The translations under genes and the position numbers were made by a program. Under the pieces are notes generated by a model that saw only the letters and a program-made list of their open reading frames with translations, did not search any database and was not told the DNA's origin. This document shows, piece by piece, positions 49,215-57,447 of a stretch of 64,000 nt of DNA. This stretch comes from Bog-756 sp963696495. Its GTDB lineage: Bacteria; Actinomycetota; Acidimicrobiia; Acidimicrobiales; RAAP-2. The DNA lies in contig CAVOKJ010000005.1 in the NCBI GenBank assembly GCA_963696495.1, forward strand, positions 236,243-300,242, written 5' to 3'. Position 1 is the first letter of the stretch; each line of letters begins with the position of its first letter.

Positions 49215-50572
49215 CCGTCTCGGCCCGGCCGTCGGGCGATCCACCCGATCGCCACCTCCCGCCCCGGGCCACCGTCGCCGTCGGGGCCCTCCGCCTGTCC
49301 AACTGGCTCTCCCGTGCCCTGGGGCGGGGGACCGGGACGGTTGCCGGCGGCCGGGTCGGGCTGGCCATCGACCCGGGCCTGCTGACCACGCTGACCGCCG
49401 GCCTGCGGGTGGCCCTGGTGAGCGGGACCAACGGCAAGACCACGACCACGCGCATGCTGGCCGCCGCCCTGTCGGCCGCTCCGGCCGCCCCGTCCGTCGG
49501 CGGGGAGGTGGCCAGCAACGACTCCGGCGCCAACATGCCGGCCGGCCATCTGGCTGCGCTGGTGGCATCGCCGGGGGCGTCGATGGCCGTGCTCGAGGTA
49601 GACGAGGGCTATCTGGGGCGCCTGATCGAGGAGACCCGCCCGCGGGTGGTCGTGCTCCTCAACCTGTCGCGGGACCAGCTGGACCGCATCGCCGAGGTCC
49701 GCATGCTCGTCGACCGGTGGCGCTCGGCGCTGGGCGCCCTGCCGCCACGGGAGGGGGCTGCCCCGAGCACGATGGTGGTGGCGAACGCCGACGACCCGAT
49801 GGTGGTGTGGGCGGCGTCCACCGCACCCGAGGTGCGGTGGGTGGGGGCCGGCCAGGTCTGGCGGCACGACGCCGTGGGATGTCCGTCGTGCGGCGGCGGC
49901 ATCACCTTCGGGGACGACGGCGGGTGGGCCTGTGACCGCTGCGGGTTCGAGCGGCCGGACCGCCACGCCTGGCTGGAGGGGTCGGCGCTGGTCACCGCCG
50001 GTGGGGACCGCGTCCCGATCGACATCTCGCTCCCCGGGCAGTTCAACCGGTCCAACGCGGCGATGGCCGCCGTGGCTGCGCCGCTCATGGGGGGGCCGGG
50101 CACCCCGGCGGTGACGGTCGGCGAGGCACTGGCCCGTGCGTCCGCCGTCGACCAGGTGGCCGGCCGGTTCTCCTCGATCTCGTGGCGGGGCCGGTCCGTG
50201 CGGTTGCTGCTGGCCAAGAACCCGGCCGGCTGGACCGCCATCTTCGACCTGTTGGAGGAGACCAGGGCGGGGGAGAGCCCCGTCGTGCTCTCGGTCAACG
50301 CCCGCGTCGCCGACGGCCTGGACACCAGCTGGCTGTGGGACGTGCCCTTCGAGCGGCTGGCCGGACGCCCGGTGGTCGCCACCGGCGACCGCCTCTTGGA
50401 CCTGGCGGTCCGGCTCCGCTACGCCGAGGTGGTCCACGTGGTGGTGGACGACCCGCTCGCCGCGCTGGACACCGCGGTGCGGCTGGGTGACGAGGCGGGT
50501 GTGGTGCCGCCCACGGGTGTCGACTTCCTCGGCAACTACACCGCCTTCGCCGACCTGCGGAAGCGACTGTGA
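49211..50572 (+). CDS. murT: MurT, lipid II isoglutaminyl synthase ATP-dependent subunit
   Basis: 453 residues. Mur ligase core with P-loop SGTNGKTTTTRML, a four-cysteine zinc ribbon insert (CPSCGGG ... CDRCGFE) and the C-terminal DUF1727 domain. MurT works with GatD to amidate D-glutamate in lipid II. GTG overlaps the end of the HAD-PlsC gene, and its own stop overlaps gatD. The three-gene run is therefore coupled. Confidence 0.93.
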   Translation: MTVSARPSGDPPDRHLPPRATVAVGALRLSNWLSRALGRGTGTVAGGRVGLAIDPGLLTTLTAGLRVALVSGTNGKTTTTRMLAAALSAAPAAPSVGGEVASNDSGANMPAGHLAALVASPGASMAVLEVDEGYLGRLIEETRPRVVVLLNLSRDQLDRIAEVRMLVDRWRSALGALPPREGAAPSTMVVANADDPMVVWAASTAPEVRWVGAGQVWRHDAVGCPSCGGGITFGDDGGWACDRCGFERPDRHAWLEGSALVTAGGDRVPIDISLPGQFNRSNAAMAAVAAPLMGGPGTPAVTVGEALARASAVDQVAGRFSSISWRGRSVRLLLAKNPAGWTAIFDLLEETRAGESPVVLSVNARVADGLDTSWLWDVPFERLAGRPVVATGDRLLDLAVRLRYAEVVHVVVDDPLAALDTAVRLGDEAGVVPPTGVDFLGNYTAFADLRKRL

Positions 50573-51384
50573 CCGCGGCAGGGCCGCGCTCGGCCCTCAC
50601 CATCGCCGTCATCTACCCCGACCTGTTGGGCACCTACGGCGACGGGGGCAACGGACTGGTCCTGGCCCGTCGGGCCTCCTGGCGCGGCATCCCCGTCGAC
50701 CTGGTCCAGGCCGAGTCCGGCCGGCCGGTCCCCTCCGCCGACCTCTACTGCATCGGGGGAGGGGAGGACGGGCCCCAGGTGCGGGCGGCCACCGGCCTCG
50801 TGGAGGACGGCACGCTGCACCGGTCGGTCGACCGCGGGGCGGTCGTCCTCGGCGTGTGCGCCGGGTACCAGCTGCTCGGTCGGTCGTTCCCCGACAGCCG
50901 GGACCGCGCCCACCAGGGCCTCGGCCTGCTGGACGTCACCACCCGGAAGGGGACGGGGCCCCGGGCGGTGGGTGAGCTGGTGGGTGGGCCGGACCCCGGC
51001 GCGCCGCGCCTGGCCGGCGGGGCCACGCTGCCCACCCTCACCGGGTTCGAGAACCACGGTGGGGTGACCACGCTCGGCCCCGGGGCGCGTCCCGTCGCCC
51101 GGGTCACGGTCGGCGTGGGGAACGGGGCCGGTGACGGCACCGAGGGGGCGTGGGCCCGTCGTGTGTTCGGCACGTACCTCCACGGGCCGGTCCTCGCCCG
51201 CAACACGGCCGTGGCCGACCTCCTCCTCGGATGGGCGGTCTCCCCGTCCGGGGCCGACGAGCCGCTCGCCCCGCTGGACGACGCAGAGGAGCTGGCCCTC
51301 CGACGCGAGCGGCTCCACGCCGTGTCCGGTGGTGGGGCCGGCCGGCCCCGATTCCTGCGGCGCCTGGTCAGCCGCCGGTCGTGA
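50569..51384 (+). CDS. gatD: GatD, lipid II isoglutaminyl synthase glutaminase subunit
   Basis: 271 residues, class I glutamine amidotransferase (CobB/CobQ-like). The nucleophile Cys is in LGVCAGYQLLG and the catalytic His in GTYLHGPVLARN. It supplies ammonia to MurT. GTG start overlaps the murT stop. The end overlaps the convergent MMPL gene by 17 bp. Confidence 0.93.
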   Translation: MTAAGPRSALTIAVIYPDLLGTYGDGGNGLVLARRASWRGIPVDLVQAESGRPVPSADLYCIGGGEDGPQVRAATGLVEDGTLHRSVDRGAVVLGVCAGYQLLGRSFPDSRDRAHQGLGLLDVTTRKGTGPRAVGELVGGPDPGAPRLAGGATLPTLTGFENHGGVTTLGPGARPVARVTVGVGNGAGDGTEGAWARRVFGTYLHGPVLARNTAVADLLLGWAVSPSGADEPLAPLDDAEELALRRERLHAVSGGGAGRPRFLRRLVSRRS

Positions 51385-53503
51385 CCCCGGTGGGCACCGG
51401 TCCCGCCACGGCGGCGCCGGTGCCGCTCCCGTCGTCCTCCCTCCTCCACAGCGCACTGGGCCACCACCACGCCGGCCCGACGTCCATGACGAGGGCCGGG
51501 ATCAGCACCGACCGGACGACAAAGGTGTCGAGGAGCACCCCGAAGGCCACCACGAAGCCGATCTCGGCCAGGGTGACGAGCGGCAGGACCCCGAGGACGG
51601 CGAAGGTGCCGGCCAGGATGATGCCCGCCGAGGTGATCACGCCCCCGGTGGCCGACAGCCCGCGTCGGGTCCCCTCGCGGGTCCCGTGGCCGAGGGCCTC
51701 CTCTCGGACCCGCGCCATCAAGAAGATGTTGTAGTCGCACCCGAGGGCGACCAGGAAGATGAACCCGAAGAGGGGCAGGCTGGGACTGGTGGCGGCGAAG
51801 CCGAAGACCGTGGTGTTGACCACCGACGCCACGCCCATCGAGGCCAGATAGGAGAGCAGGACCGACAGCACCAACAGGATCGGCCCGAGCAGGGCCCGCA
51901 ACAGGATCATGAGCACGACCAGCACGACGAGCAGGACGAGGGGGATGATCACCTTCTCGTCGTGCACCGTGGCCAGACGGACGTCGAGGTCGACGGCGCT
52001 CGGGCCGCCCACGAGGGCCCCGGGGCCGATGCGGCGGTCCAGCTGGGCGCGCAGGGAGGTGATGGTGGCGTCGGCGGCCCGGGTGGAGTCGGCCGCCCTG
52101 CCGATGGCCACCACCTGGGCGAGGTCACCGGACACCTGCGGCGGGAAGACGCTGGCGATGCCCGGGTTGTCCTTGGCCGTCTGATAGGCCACGGCCGCCT
52201 TGTCGGCCGGCGAGATGATGAGGAGCGGCGCGGTGATCCCCGACGGGAAGCTCTGGTCGATCAGGTCCTGGCCCGCCACCGAGTCGACGGTCTTCGTGAA
52301 GCCCTGGGCGTTGGTCAGGTTGGTGTCGAGGTGCAGGAGGCCGAGGCTCAACACGGCGAGCAGCGCCGTGCAGCCGATCCAGATGGGTCGGGCGTGGGCG
52401 GTGATGACCCCGCCCAGCCTCACCCACAACCGCTTCTGGGTGACCTCGTCGCCGGCGTGGGAGTCCGGGTCCCAGCGGGGGACGAACGGCCAGAAGACGC
52501 CGCGCCCGACGATCAGCAGCAGCATGGGGAGTGCGGTGAGCATGGCGAAGACGACCACCACCACGCCGATGGCGCACACCGGGCCGAGCCCCTTGTCCGA
52601 GTTGAGCGAGGCGGTGAGGAGGCAGAGCAGGCTGAGTGTCACCGTCCCCCCCGAGGCCAGGATGGTGGGTGCCACCCGGCGCAGGGCGGCGGCCATGGCG
52701 TCGTGGCGGTCCTCGTAGTGCACCAGCTCCTCCCGGTAGCGGGCCACGATGAGCAGCGCGTAGTCGGTCCCCACCCCGAAGATGAGGACGGTGAGTATTC
52801 CCCCGCTCTGGCCGTTGACCGTCAGGCCGTGGCGGGCCAGCTCGTAGATGACCGCCTCGGCCGCCTGATAGGCGAATCCCACGGCGACGAGGGGCAGCAG
52901 CCACAGGAAGGGGCTGCGGTAGATGATCAGCAGCAGCACGGCGACCAGCAGCCCGGCGGCGAGGAGCAGGGTGCCGTCGAGGCCCTTGAACGCGCTGACC
53001 TGGTCGACGAGCGAGCCGGCCTGGCCGGTGACCTTCACGTCGAGTCCGTTCGACCCCTCGCCGACCACCGAGCGGAGGTGGTCGACCGCATCGGTCACCG
53101 GGTCGATCTCCGCCGACGACGACAGCGGGACGGAGAAGTAGGCGGTCGACCCGTCGGTGGAGGTGACGGCGGCCGTGGCCGGCTGTTGCCCGGCCGCCCG
53201 GCTCGGATGGGCATCGATCCGGGAGCGGTCGGCATCGATCCGGGAGCGGTCGGCGTCGGTCAGTCCTCCCGATCGGTGGTAGACGATCGTGGCCAGTTGG
53301 GTCCGGCCGCTCGGGAACCGGCCGGCGAGGTCCTGGACCTTGGTCGACTGCGCCGCCGGGGGCAGGAACGAGATGGCGTCGTTCTTCTCGACCGACATCA
53401 GCTTGTTGGCCACGCCGCCGGCCAGTCCGAGGATGACGATCCAGGCGACGAGCACGACCCACTTGGTCCGCCTCCCGCTGATAAACCCGATCACCGCGCC
53501 CAT
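51368..53503 (-). CDS. MMPL-family RND transporter
   Basis: 711 residues, about 12 membrane helices in two repeats with large periplasmic loops. The proton-relay signatures FGVGTDYALLIVARYREEL and FLVALGCDYNIFLMARVREE are conserved MMPL motifs. Such proteins export lipids or drugs; no mycolate genes are nearby, so cargo is unknown. In-frame duplication RIDADRS twice near residue 90. AGGAG 2-3 nt before the ATG, duplicated in the 5' leader. Confidence 0.9.
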   Translation of the reverse strand: MGAVIGFISGRRTKWVVLVAWIVILGLAGGVANKLMSVEKNDAISFLPPAAQSTKVQDLAGRFPSGRTQLATIVYHRSGGLTDADRSRIDADRSRIDAHPSRAAGQQPATAAVTSTDGSTAYFSVPLSSSAEIDPVTDAVDHLRSVVGEGSNGLDVKVTGQAGSLVDQVSAFKGLDGTLLLAAGLLVAVLLLIIYRSPFLWLLPLVAVGFAYQAAEAVIYELARHGLTVNGQSGGILTVLIFGVGTDYALLIVARYREELVHYEDRHDAMAAALRRVAPTILASGGTVTLSLLCLLTASLNSDKGLGPVCAIGVVVVVFAMLTALPMLLLIVGRGVFWPFVPRWDPDSHAGDEVTQKRLWVRLGGVITAHARPIWIGCTALLAVLSLGLLHLDTNLTNAQGFTKTVDSVAGQDLIDQSFPSGITAPLLIISPADKAAVAYQTAKDNPGIASVFPPQVSGDLAQVVAIGRAADSTRAADATITSLRAQLDRRIGPGALVGGPSAVDLDVRLATVHDEKVIIPLVLLVVLVVLMILLRALLGPILLVLSVLLSYLASMGVASVVNTTVFGFAATSPSLPLFGFIFLVALGCDYNIFLMARVREEALGHGTREGTRRGLSATGGVITSAGIILAGTFAVLGVLPLVTLAEIGFVVAFGVLLDTFVVRSVLIPALVMDVGPAWWWPSALWRREDDGSGTGAAVAGPVPTGVTTGG
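53210..53251. repeat. 21-bp in-frame tandem repeat in the MMPL gene
   Basis: GGCATCGATCCGGGAGCGGTC-type unit at 53210-53230 and 53231-53251, exact. It encodes RIDADRS twice in a periplasmic loop, with a third degenerate copy after it. Confidence 0.75.
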
Positions 53504-53603
53504 CGCTCCTGTCGCTCCTGTCTCTGCTGTCTCGTCGCGTCCGGCCGGGCGCGTGTCGACCCGGTCTGCGTCGGTCGGACCCTACCCAGGCGCTCCCGGC
53601 CGG

Positions 53604-54629
53604 TCAGCGGTTCTTCCGGGGCCAGTCGACCCCGTCGTGGGTGTCGCGCCGCTCAGGTGCGGACGGGAGCGCCCACGACCGGCGCCAGGCGGCGGCATCG
53701 GGCCCCTGGAGCGGTGGGGTGGTGCCTCGGGCCGCCTGCCGCCGTGCCGTCCACCAGTCGGTGTGCACCTCGTCGGCCATCGTGGCCACCGCCTGCTCGA
53801 TCCGGGCACCGAAGCGGCGGACGTTCTCGCTCTCCTCGGGCCACAGCGGCGTGCCGAAGGTGACCGTGGTCCGGGTCCGACGGACACCGGACCCACCCTT
53901 GGGCAACAGGTGGCGCGTGCCGTCGAGGTGCACGGGCACCACCGGGGCCCGGGTGCGGGTGGCCAGATAGGCGGCGCCGCCCGGGTGGAAGGTCTGGGCC
54001 CAGCCGTCCGGGGACCGTCCCCCCTCGGGGAAGATCACCAGGTTCCAGCCCTCGGCCACCAGCTCGGCGGCCTGGTCGACCGAGCGCCGGTTGATCTTGG
54101 TCCGTTCGATGGGGATGGCGGCCAGCAGGAACGACCAGGTGTCGGCCTTCCACCGCCGGTCGAAGAAGTAGTCCGCCGCCGCCGCCACCACGGTGCGGTG
54201 CCGGAACCGGAGGGGCAGGCAGCTCAGCAGCAGCGGCGTGTCCGCATGGCTGGCGTGGTTGGCGGCGAAGATGACCGGCGCCTCGAGGCCGACGAGGCCC
54301 TCGTCGCCCTGGACGAGCGGTGAGGCGAGCAGGCGGGCCAGCGGTCGGGCCACGTTGTCGAGCACCATGGCCCGGGCCAGTCGGACCGGGTAGCGGCGCG
54401 ACCACTCGGTGTCGTAGTGCACCCCGAGCTCGGGCTCCGGGGCCGGACGGGGCACGGACTCGGGCCAACTGGGCGCGGCCAGGGGGAAGCGTGCCCGGCC
54501 GACCCGGGAGGTCAGCGCGGTGGGCGACAGCCGGCCCCACCGCCCACCCGCCGACTCGCCCAACCGGGCATCGGTCCGCACGGCGCGCCGGGCCCGCAAC
54601 GAGTTGGACGAGGTCCGCTCGGGGCTCAT
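53604..54629 (-). CDS. PlsC-family acyltransferase, last gene of a four-gene lipid operon
   Basis: 341 residues. PlsC domain: NHASHADTPLLLSCLP (HX4D), FPEGGRSPDGWAQTF (EGG variant of the EGT box), and PVVPVHLDGTRHLL. The N-terminal 85 residues are a low-complexity basic extension. It presumably acylates the sn-2 position of a glycerol phosphate or an alcohol. The ATG overlaps the LarA-like stop (ATGA). The second acyltransferase of this kind in the window. Confidence 0.88.
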   Translation of the reverse strand: MSPERTSSNSLRARRAVRTDARLGESAGGRWGRLSPTALTSRVGRARFPLAAPSWPESVPRPAPEPELGVHYDTEWSRRYPVRLARAMVLDNVARPLARLLASPLVQGDEGLVGLEAPVIFAANHASHADTPLLLSCLPLRFRHRTVVAAAADYFFDRRWKADTWSFLLAAIPIERTKINRRSVDQAAELVAEGWNLVIFPEGGRSPDGWAQTFHPGGAAYLATRTRAPVVPVHLDGTRHLLPKGGSGVRRTRTTVTFGTPLWPEESENVRRFGARIEQAVATMADEVHTDWWTARRQAARGTTPPLQGPDAAAWRRSWALPSAPERRDTHDGVDWPRKNR

Positions 54630-56215
54630 TGCACGTCGGCCATCAGGATCGGCGGCGCGTGCAGGTGGGTGAGGGTCGGGGAAGGTCCGACCACGTCCTG
54701 GGCCATCTCCAGGGCGTCGGCCAGGGTGGACGCGGCCCGGAAGCCGAGCCGGTGGACGGCGTCGGCCTCGCCGCCGACGATGATGACCGCCCCGAGGTGC
54801 TGCAGCGCGTGGGCGCACCAGTACCACATGTAGAACGGATGGACCCCGTGGTAGGCGTGGCCCGTCCGGTAGAGGTGGATGTACCACGGGTCGGTGGCGA
54901 AGGACTCCTCGTAGCCGTCGGCCACCTCGATGGGATCGGTGGTCTCGCTCAGCACCTGCTCGAAGAAGTCGATGTAGCTCGGGTGGTGGACCGGGTTGAA
55001 CTCCCAGGGCGTCGGGTGGGTCATGATGAGCGCCCCGCCCTCCCGCACCAGCGGCCGGCCCCGGTACAGGTTGAAGAAGTACCCGAGTCCGAGGCACGCC
55101 ACCAGGATGGGGTTGAGGATCGAGTTGACGTTGTAGGGGCTGATGTAGGGCAGTCCCATGGTCAGGACGTCGGTCTGCCCCTCCACCACCACGCCCTGCT
55201 GCGCCCAGACGTTGTCGGTGGTGAGCTTGTGGACGGCCTCGACCTCGCCGGCCTGGACCGAGGTCATCCGGTGGGGGGCCTTGACCGAGTGGAAGAGCTG
55301 GCGGGCGTACTTGGGCGGCGTGCGGTCGAGTGCCTTGGACGCGGCCAGGTAGCCCAGGCGGTCCTTGGCCTTCCACTCCCACTCGCGCATCTGGAGGAAC
55401 CGGAAGGCGGTCGGGAAGGTGTCGTTGTTGAGGGTGGTCTCGATCTGGAACACCTTCACCCCGCTGTCGGCGATGAGCCGGCCCATCCGCCAGTTGGCCG
55501 AGTGGAGCTCGGAGCGGTGCTGGTCCATGAACGAGCGGCTCCGCTGCATGGTCTGCGGGTTGTGGTGGTGGCGGAGGCTCTTGTAGCTGGCCAGTCCGGT
55601 GGCCACGCTCTTGTGCCCTCCGTCCATGGCCACCAGGTTGATGTTGACGTAGACCAGGAGGTCGCTCTCCGCCGCCCGCTTGTTGATCTCGACGTCCTCC
55701 CCCTGGTCGGTGAGGCCGAGGTGGACCAGGGCGTCGGGGTCCTCGGCATCGTGCTGGGTGAGCAGTCCGTTGGGGGCGAAGGCGTCGTAGATGCGGTCGC
55801 CGATGGCATGGCGGAGCTCCGGCTCGGTCATCCGCCTGTGCAGGGCCAGGGCCACGATGAGCTCGACGTCGTCGACCCCGGCTTCGGCGGCCATGTCGAG
55901 GACCTGCTCGATGACCATCTGACGGATGTCGGGACGCTCCATCGGGGGGAGGGGGAGGGAGATGTCGTCGAAGGCGATGGTCAGCCGCATGCCGGGGAAC
56001 AGCAGCGCCGGAAGCGGGTCCCGGTCGCCGACCGGGTCGAGCAGTGCGGACCGGATGGCGGCCGACGGCTCCGACAGCGGCTCGACGGGCTCCGGCGCAT
56101 AGATGACCCGACTGCCCAGCGGCAGCTTCTCGAGGCTGAACCGCTCGCCGTGCCAGAACAGCGTCGGCGGGGTGGAGCGGTCGACATCGAGCACGAATCC
56201 GGGCCTGGGGCTCAT
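54626..56215 (-). CDS. LarA-superfamily (DUF2088) protein with variant active site
   Basis: 529 residues, longer than lactate racemase (about 425). Aligned by eye to LarA of Lactobacillus plantarum: His126 (LHRRMTEPE) matches catalytic His108, Lys202 (GGHKSVATG) matches Lys184 that bonds the nickel-pincer cofactor, and His218 (HHHN) matches His200, the nickel ligand. But the position of His174 reads Asn-Ile-Asn (191-193), and the Arg75 that grips the lactate carboxylate appears as Leu87 (DDISLP). A new reaction is likely. No larB, larC or larE in the window. Coupled on both sides by ATGA overlaps. Confidence 0.85.
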   Translation of the reverse strand: MSPRPGFVLDVDRSTPPTLFWHGERFSLEKLPLGSRVIYAPEPVEPLSEPSAAIRSALLDPVGDRDPLPALLFPGMRLTIAFDDISLPLPPMERPDIRQMVIEQVLDMAAEAGVDDVELIVALALHRRMTEPELRHAIGDRIYDAFAPNGLLTQHDAEDPDALVHLGLTDQGEDVEINKRAAESDLLVYVNINLVAMDGGHKSVATGLASYKSLRHHHNPQTMQRSRSFMDQHRSELHSANWRMGRLIADSGVKVFQIETTLNNDTFPTAFRFLQMREWEWKAKDRLGYLAASKALDRTPPKYARQLFHSVKAPHRMTSVQAGEVEAVHKLTTDNVWAQQGVVVEGQTDVLTMGLPYISPYNVNSILNPILVACLGLGYFFNLYRGRPLVREGGALIMTHPTPWEFNPVHHPSYIDFFEQVLSETTDPIEVADGYEESFATDPWYIHLYRTGHAYHGVHPFYMWYWCAHALQHLGAVIIVGGEADAVHRLGFRAASTLADALEMAQDVVGPSPTLTHLHAPPILMADVQ

Positions 56216-57447
56216 CGGGTGCTTCCTTTCCGGTTGCGAAGATCGAAGGCCACCTTGACCGCCCCCCGGCGCCCGGCCGCGCCGGCGTGGGCGATGGCCT
56301 CCTCGTAGCGCTCGAGCGGGTAGGAGGCGGACACGAGCGAGCCCAGCCCCGCCGCGGCCACCACGTCGATCGCCAGGTCGAAGGTGCGGAGCGGGCCGTC
56401 ATCGGGAGAGGGCCGCTCGTCCCCGTAGGCGTAGGAGCCGACCAGCCGCAGCTCGCGGTGCCACAGGGGCGCGAGGTCGACGGACACCTTGCCGGGCATG
56501 CCCACCATCACGACCGTGCCCCGGGGGCGGACCATGGCCAGCGACTGGCCCAGCGATTCCGAGGAGCCGACGCAGTCGAACACCACGTCCGCACCGTTGG
56601 TCAGTCGGCCGGCCAGCACCAGCGAGCCGGCCCGCCGGCGGACCGCCCGGGCCAGTTGGTCCGGCGGGACCACGGTGTCGGCCCCCAGCTTGAGGGCCAG
56701 CTCCCGTTGGTGCGCATGCTTGGCTCCCACCATCACGGTGCAGGGATGGTCGGGGCGGACCAGCGCGTGGAGGGCCGCCACCGTGGCCAGGCCCAGCGTC
56801 CCGGCCCCCACCACGGCGACGACGTCCCCGGTGGCCACGCCGGCCGAGAGGGCGGCATGGACGGCACAGGCGGTGGGCTCCACCATCACGGCGTCCTCGT
56901 CGGTGAAGGAATCGGGCACGGGGTGGAGCTGGGAGGAGTGGGCGGCCAGGGCGCCCGTCGACCAGCCGCCGCCGGTGTCCGTGCAGTACCCGGTCTGCAG
57001 CCCCGGTGACAGGGCTCCGAACGCCACGTTGCCGCACAGGCCGGTGTGGCCCTGTGAGCACTGGGGGCAGAGCGGACTGATGTGGCGGGTGGCGCACCCG
57101 AGGACCGGCTCGATGACGGCACGGGTGCCCGGGGCCAGGGCGTGCCCGGCGTGGTCCACCCCGCCGTCGTCGAGGACGCCGACCACCTCGTGGCCGGGGA
57201 CGAAGGGGAAGCTGACCATGTCCTCGAAGTAGCGGGAGCTGCGCCCGTCGAGGGTGGCGAGGTCCGAGCCGCAGATACCCGACAGGAGGGGGCGCAGGTG
57301 GAACCAGTCCGGGCCGCGCAGCTCGGCAGGCTCGGTGTCGAGCAGTTGCAGCGGACCGATGCCCGCACCCCGGCCCGACCCCAGCACGGAAGCGACGCGG
57401 GACGCGGCGAACCTCGCCACGTTGCGCTCGAAGACCAGCGCCTTCAT
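56212..57447 (-). CDS. Zinc-dependent alcohol dehydrogenase family protein
   Basis: 411 residues, MDR fold. The catalytic-zinc region LLSGICGSDLATLDG and PFVPGHEVVG, the structural-zinc loop with four Cys (GCATRHISPLCPQCSQGHTGLCG), and the NAD(P) Rossmann motif VVGAGTLGLATVAAL are all present. It interconverts an alcohol and an aldehyde or ketone. Its place between the acyl reductase and the LarA-like gene suggests it acts on the product of one of them. ATGA overlaps at both ends. Confidence 0.9.
   Translation of the reverse strand: MKALVFERNVARFAASRVASVLGSGRGAGIGPLQLLDTEPAELRGPDWFHLRPLLSGICGSDLATLDGRSSRYFEDMVSFPFVPGHEVVGVLDDGGVDHAGHALAPGTRAVIEPVLGCATRHISPLCPQCSQGHTGLCGNVAFGALSPGLQTGYCTDTGGGWSTGALAAHSSQLHPVPDSFTDEDAVMVEPTACAVHAALSAGVATGDVVAVVGAGTLGLATVAALHALVRPDHPCTVMVGAKHAHQRELALKLGADTVVPPDQLARAVRRRAGSLVLAGRLTNGADVVFDCVGSSESLGQSLAMVRPRGTVVMVGMPGKVSVDLAPLWHRELRLVGSYAYGDERPSPDDGPLRTFDLAIDVVAAAGLGSLVSASYPLERYEEAIAHAGAAGRRGAVKVAFDLRNRKGSTR

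Noticed and set aside
51131..53863. Plus-strand open frame of 910 codons across the MMPL gene
   Set aside because: Shadow of the minus-strand MMPL gene; the sequence is low-complexity Asp/Gly/Gln/Arg-rich with no fold.
54630..56402. N-terminal extension of the PlsC frame by 591 codons
   Set aside because: Antiparallel-frame shadow of the LarA-like gene; the ATG at 54629 makes the ATGA junction expected for this operon.
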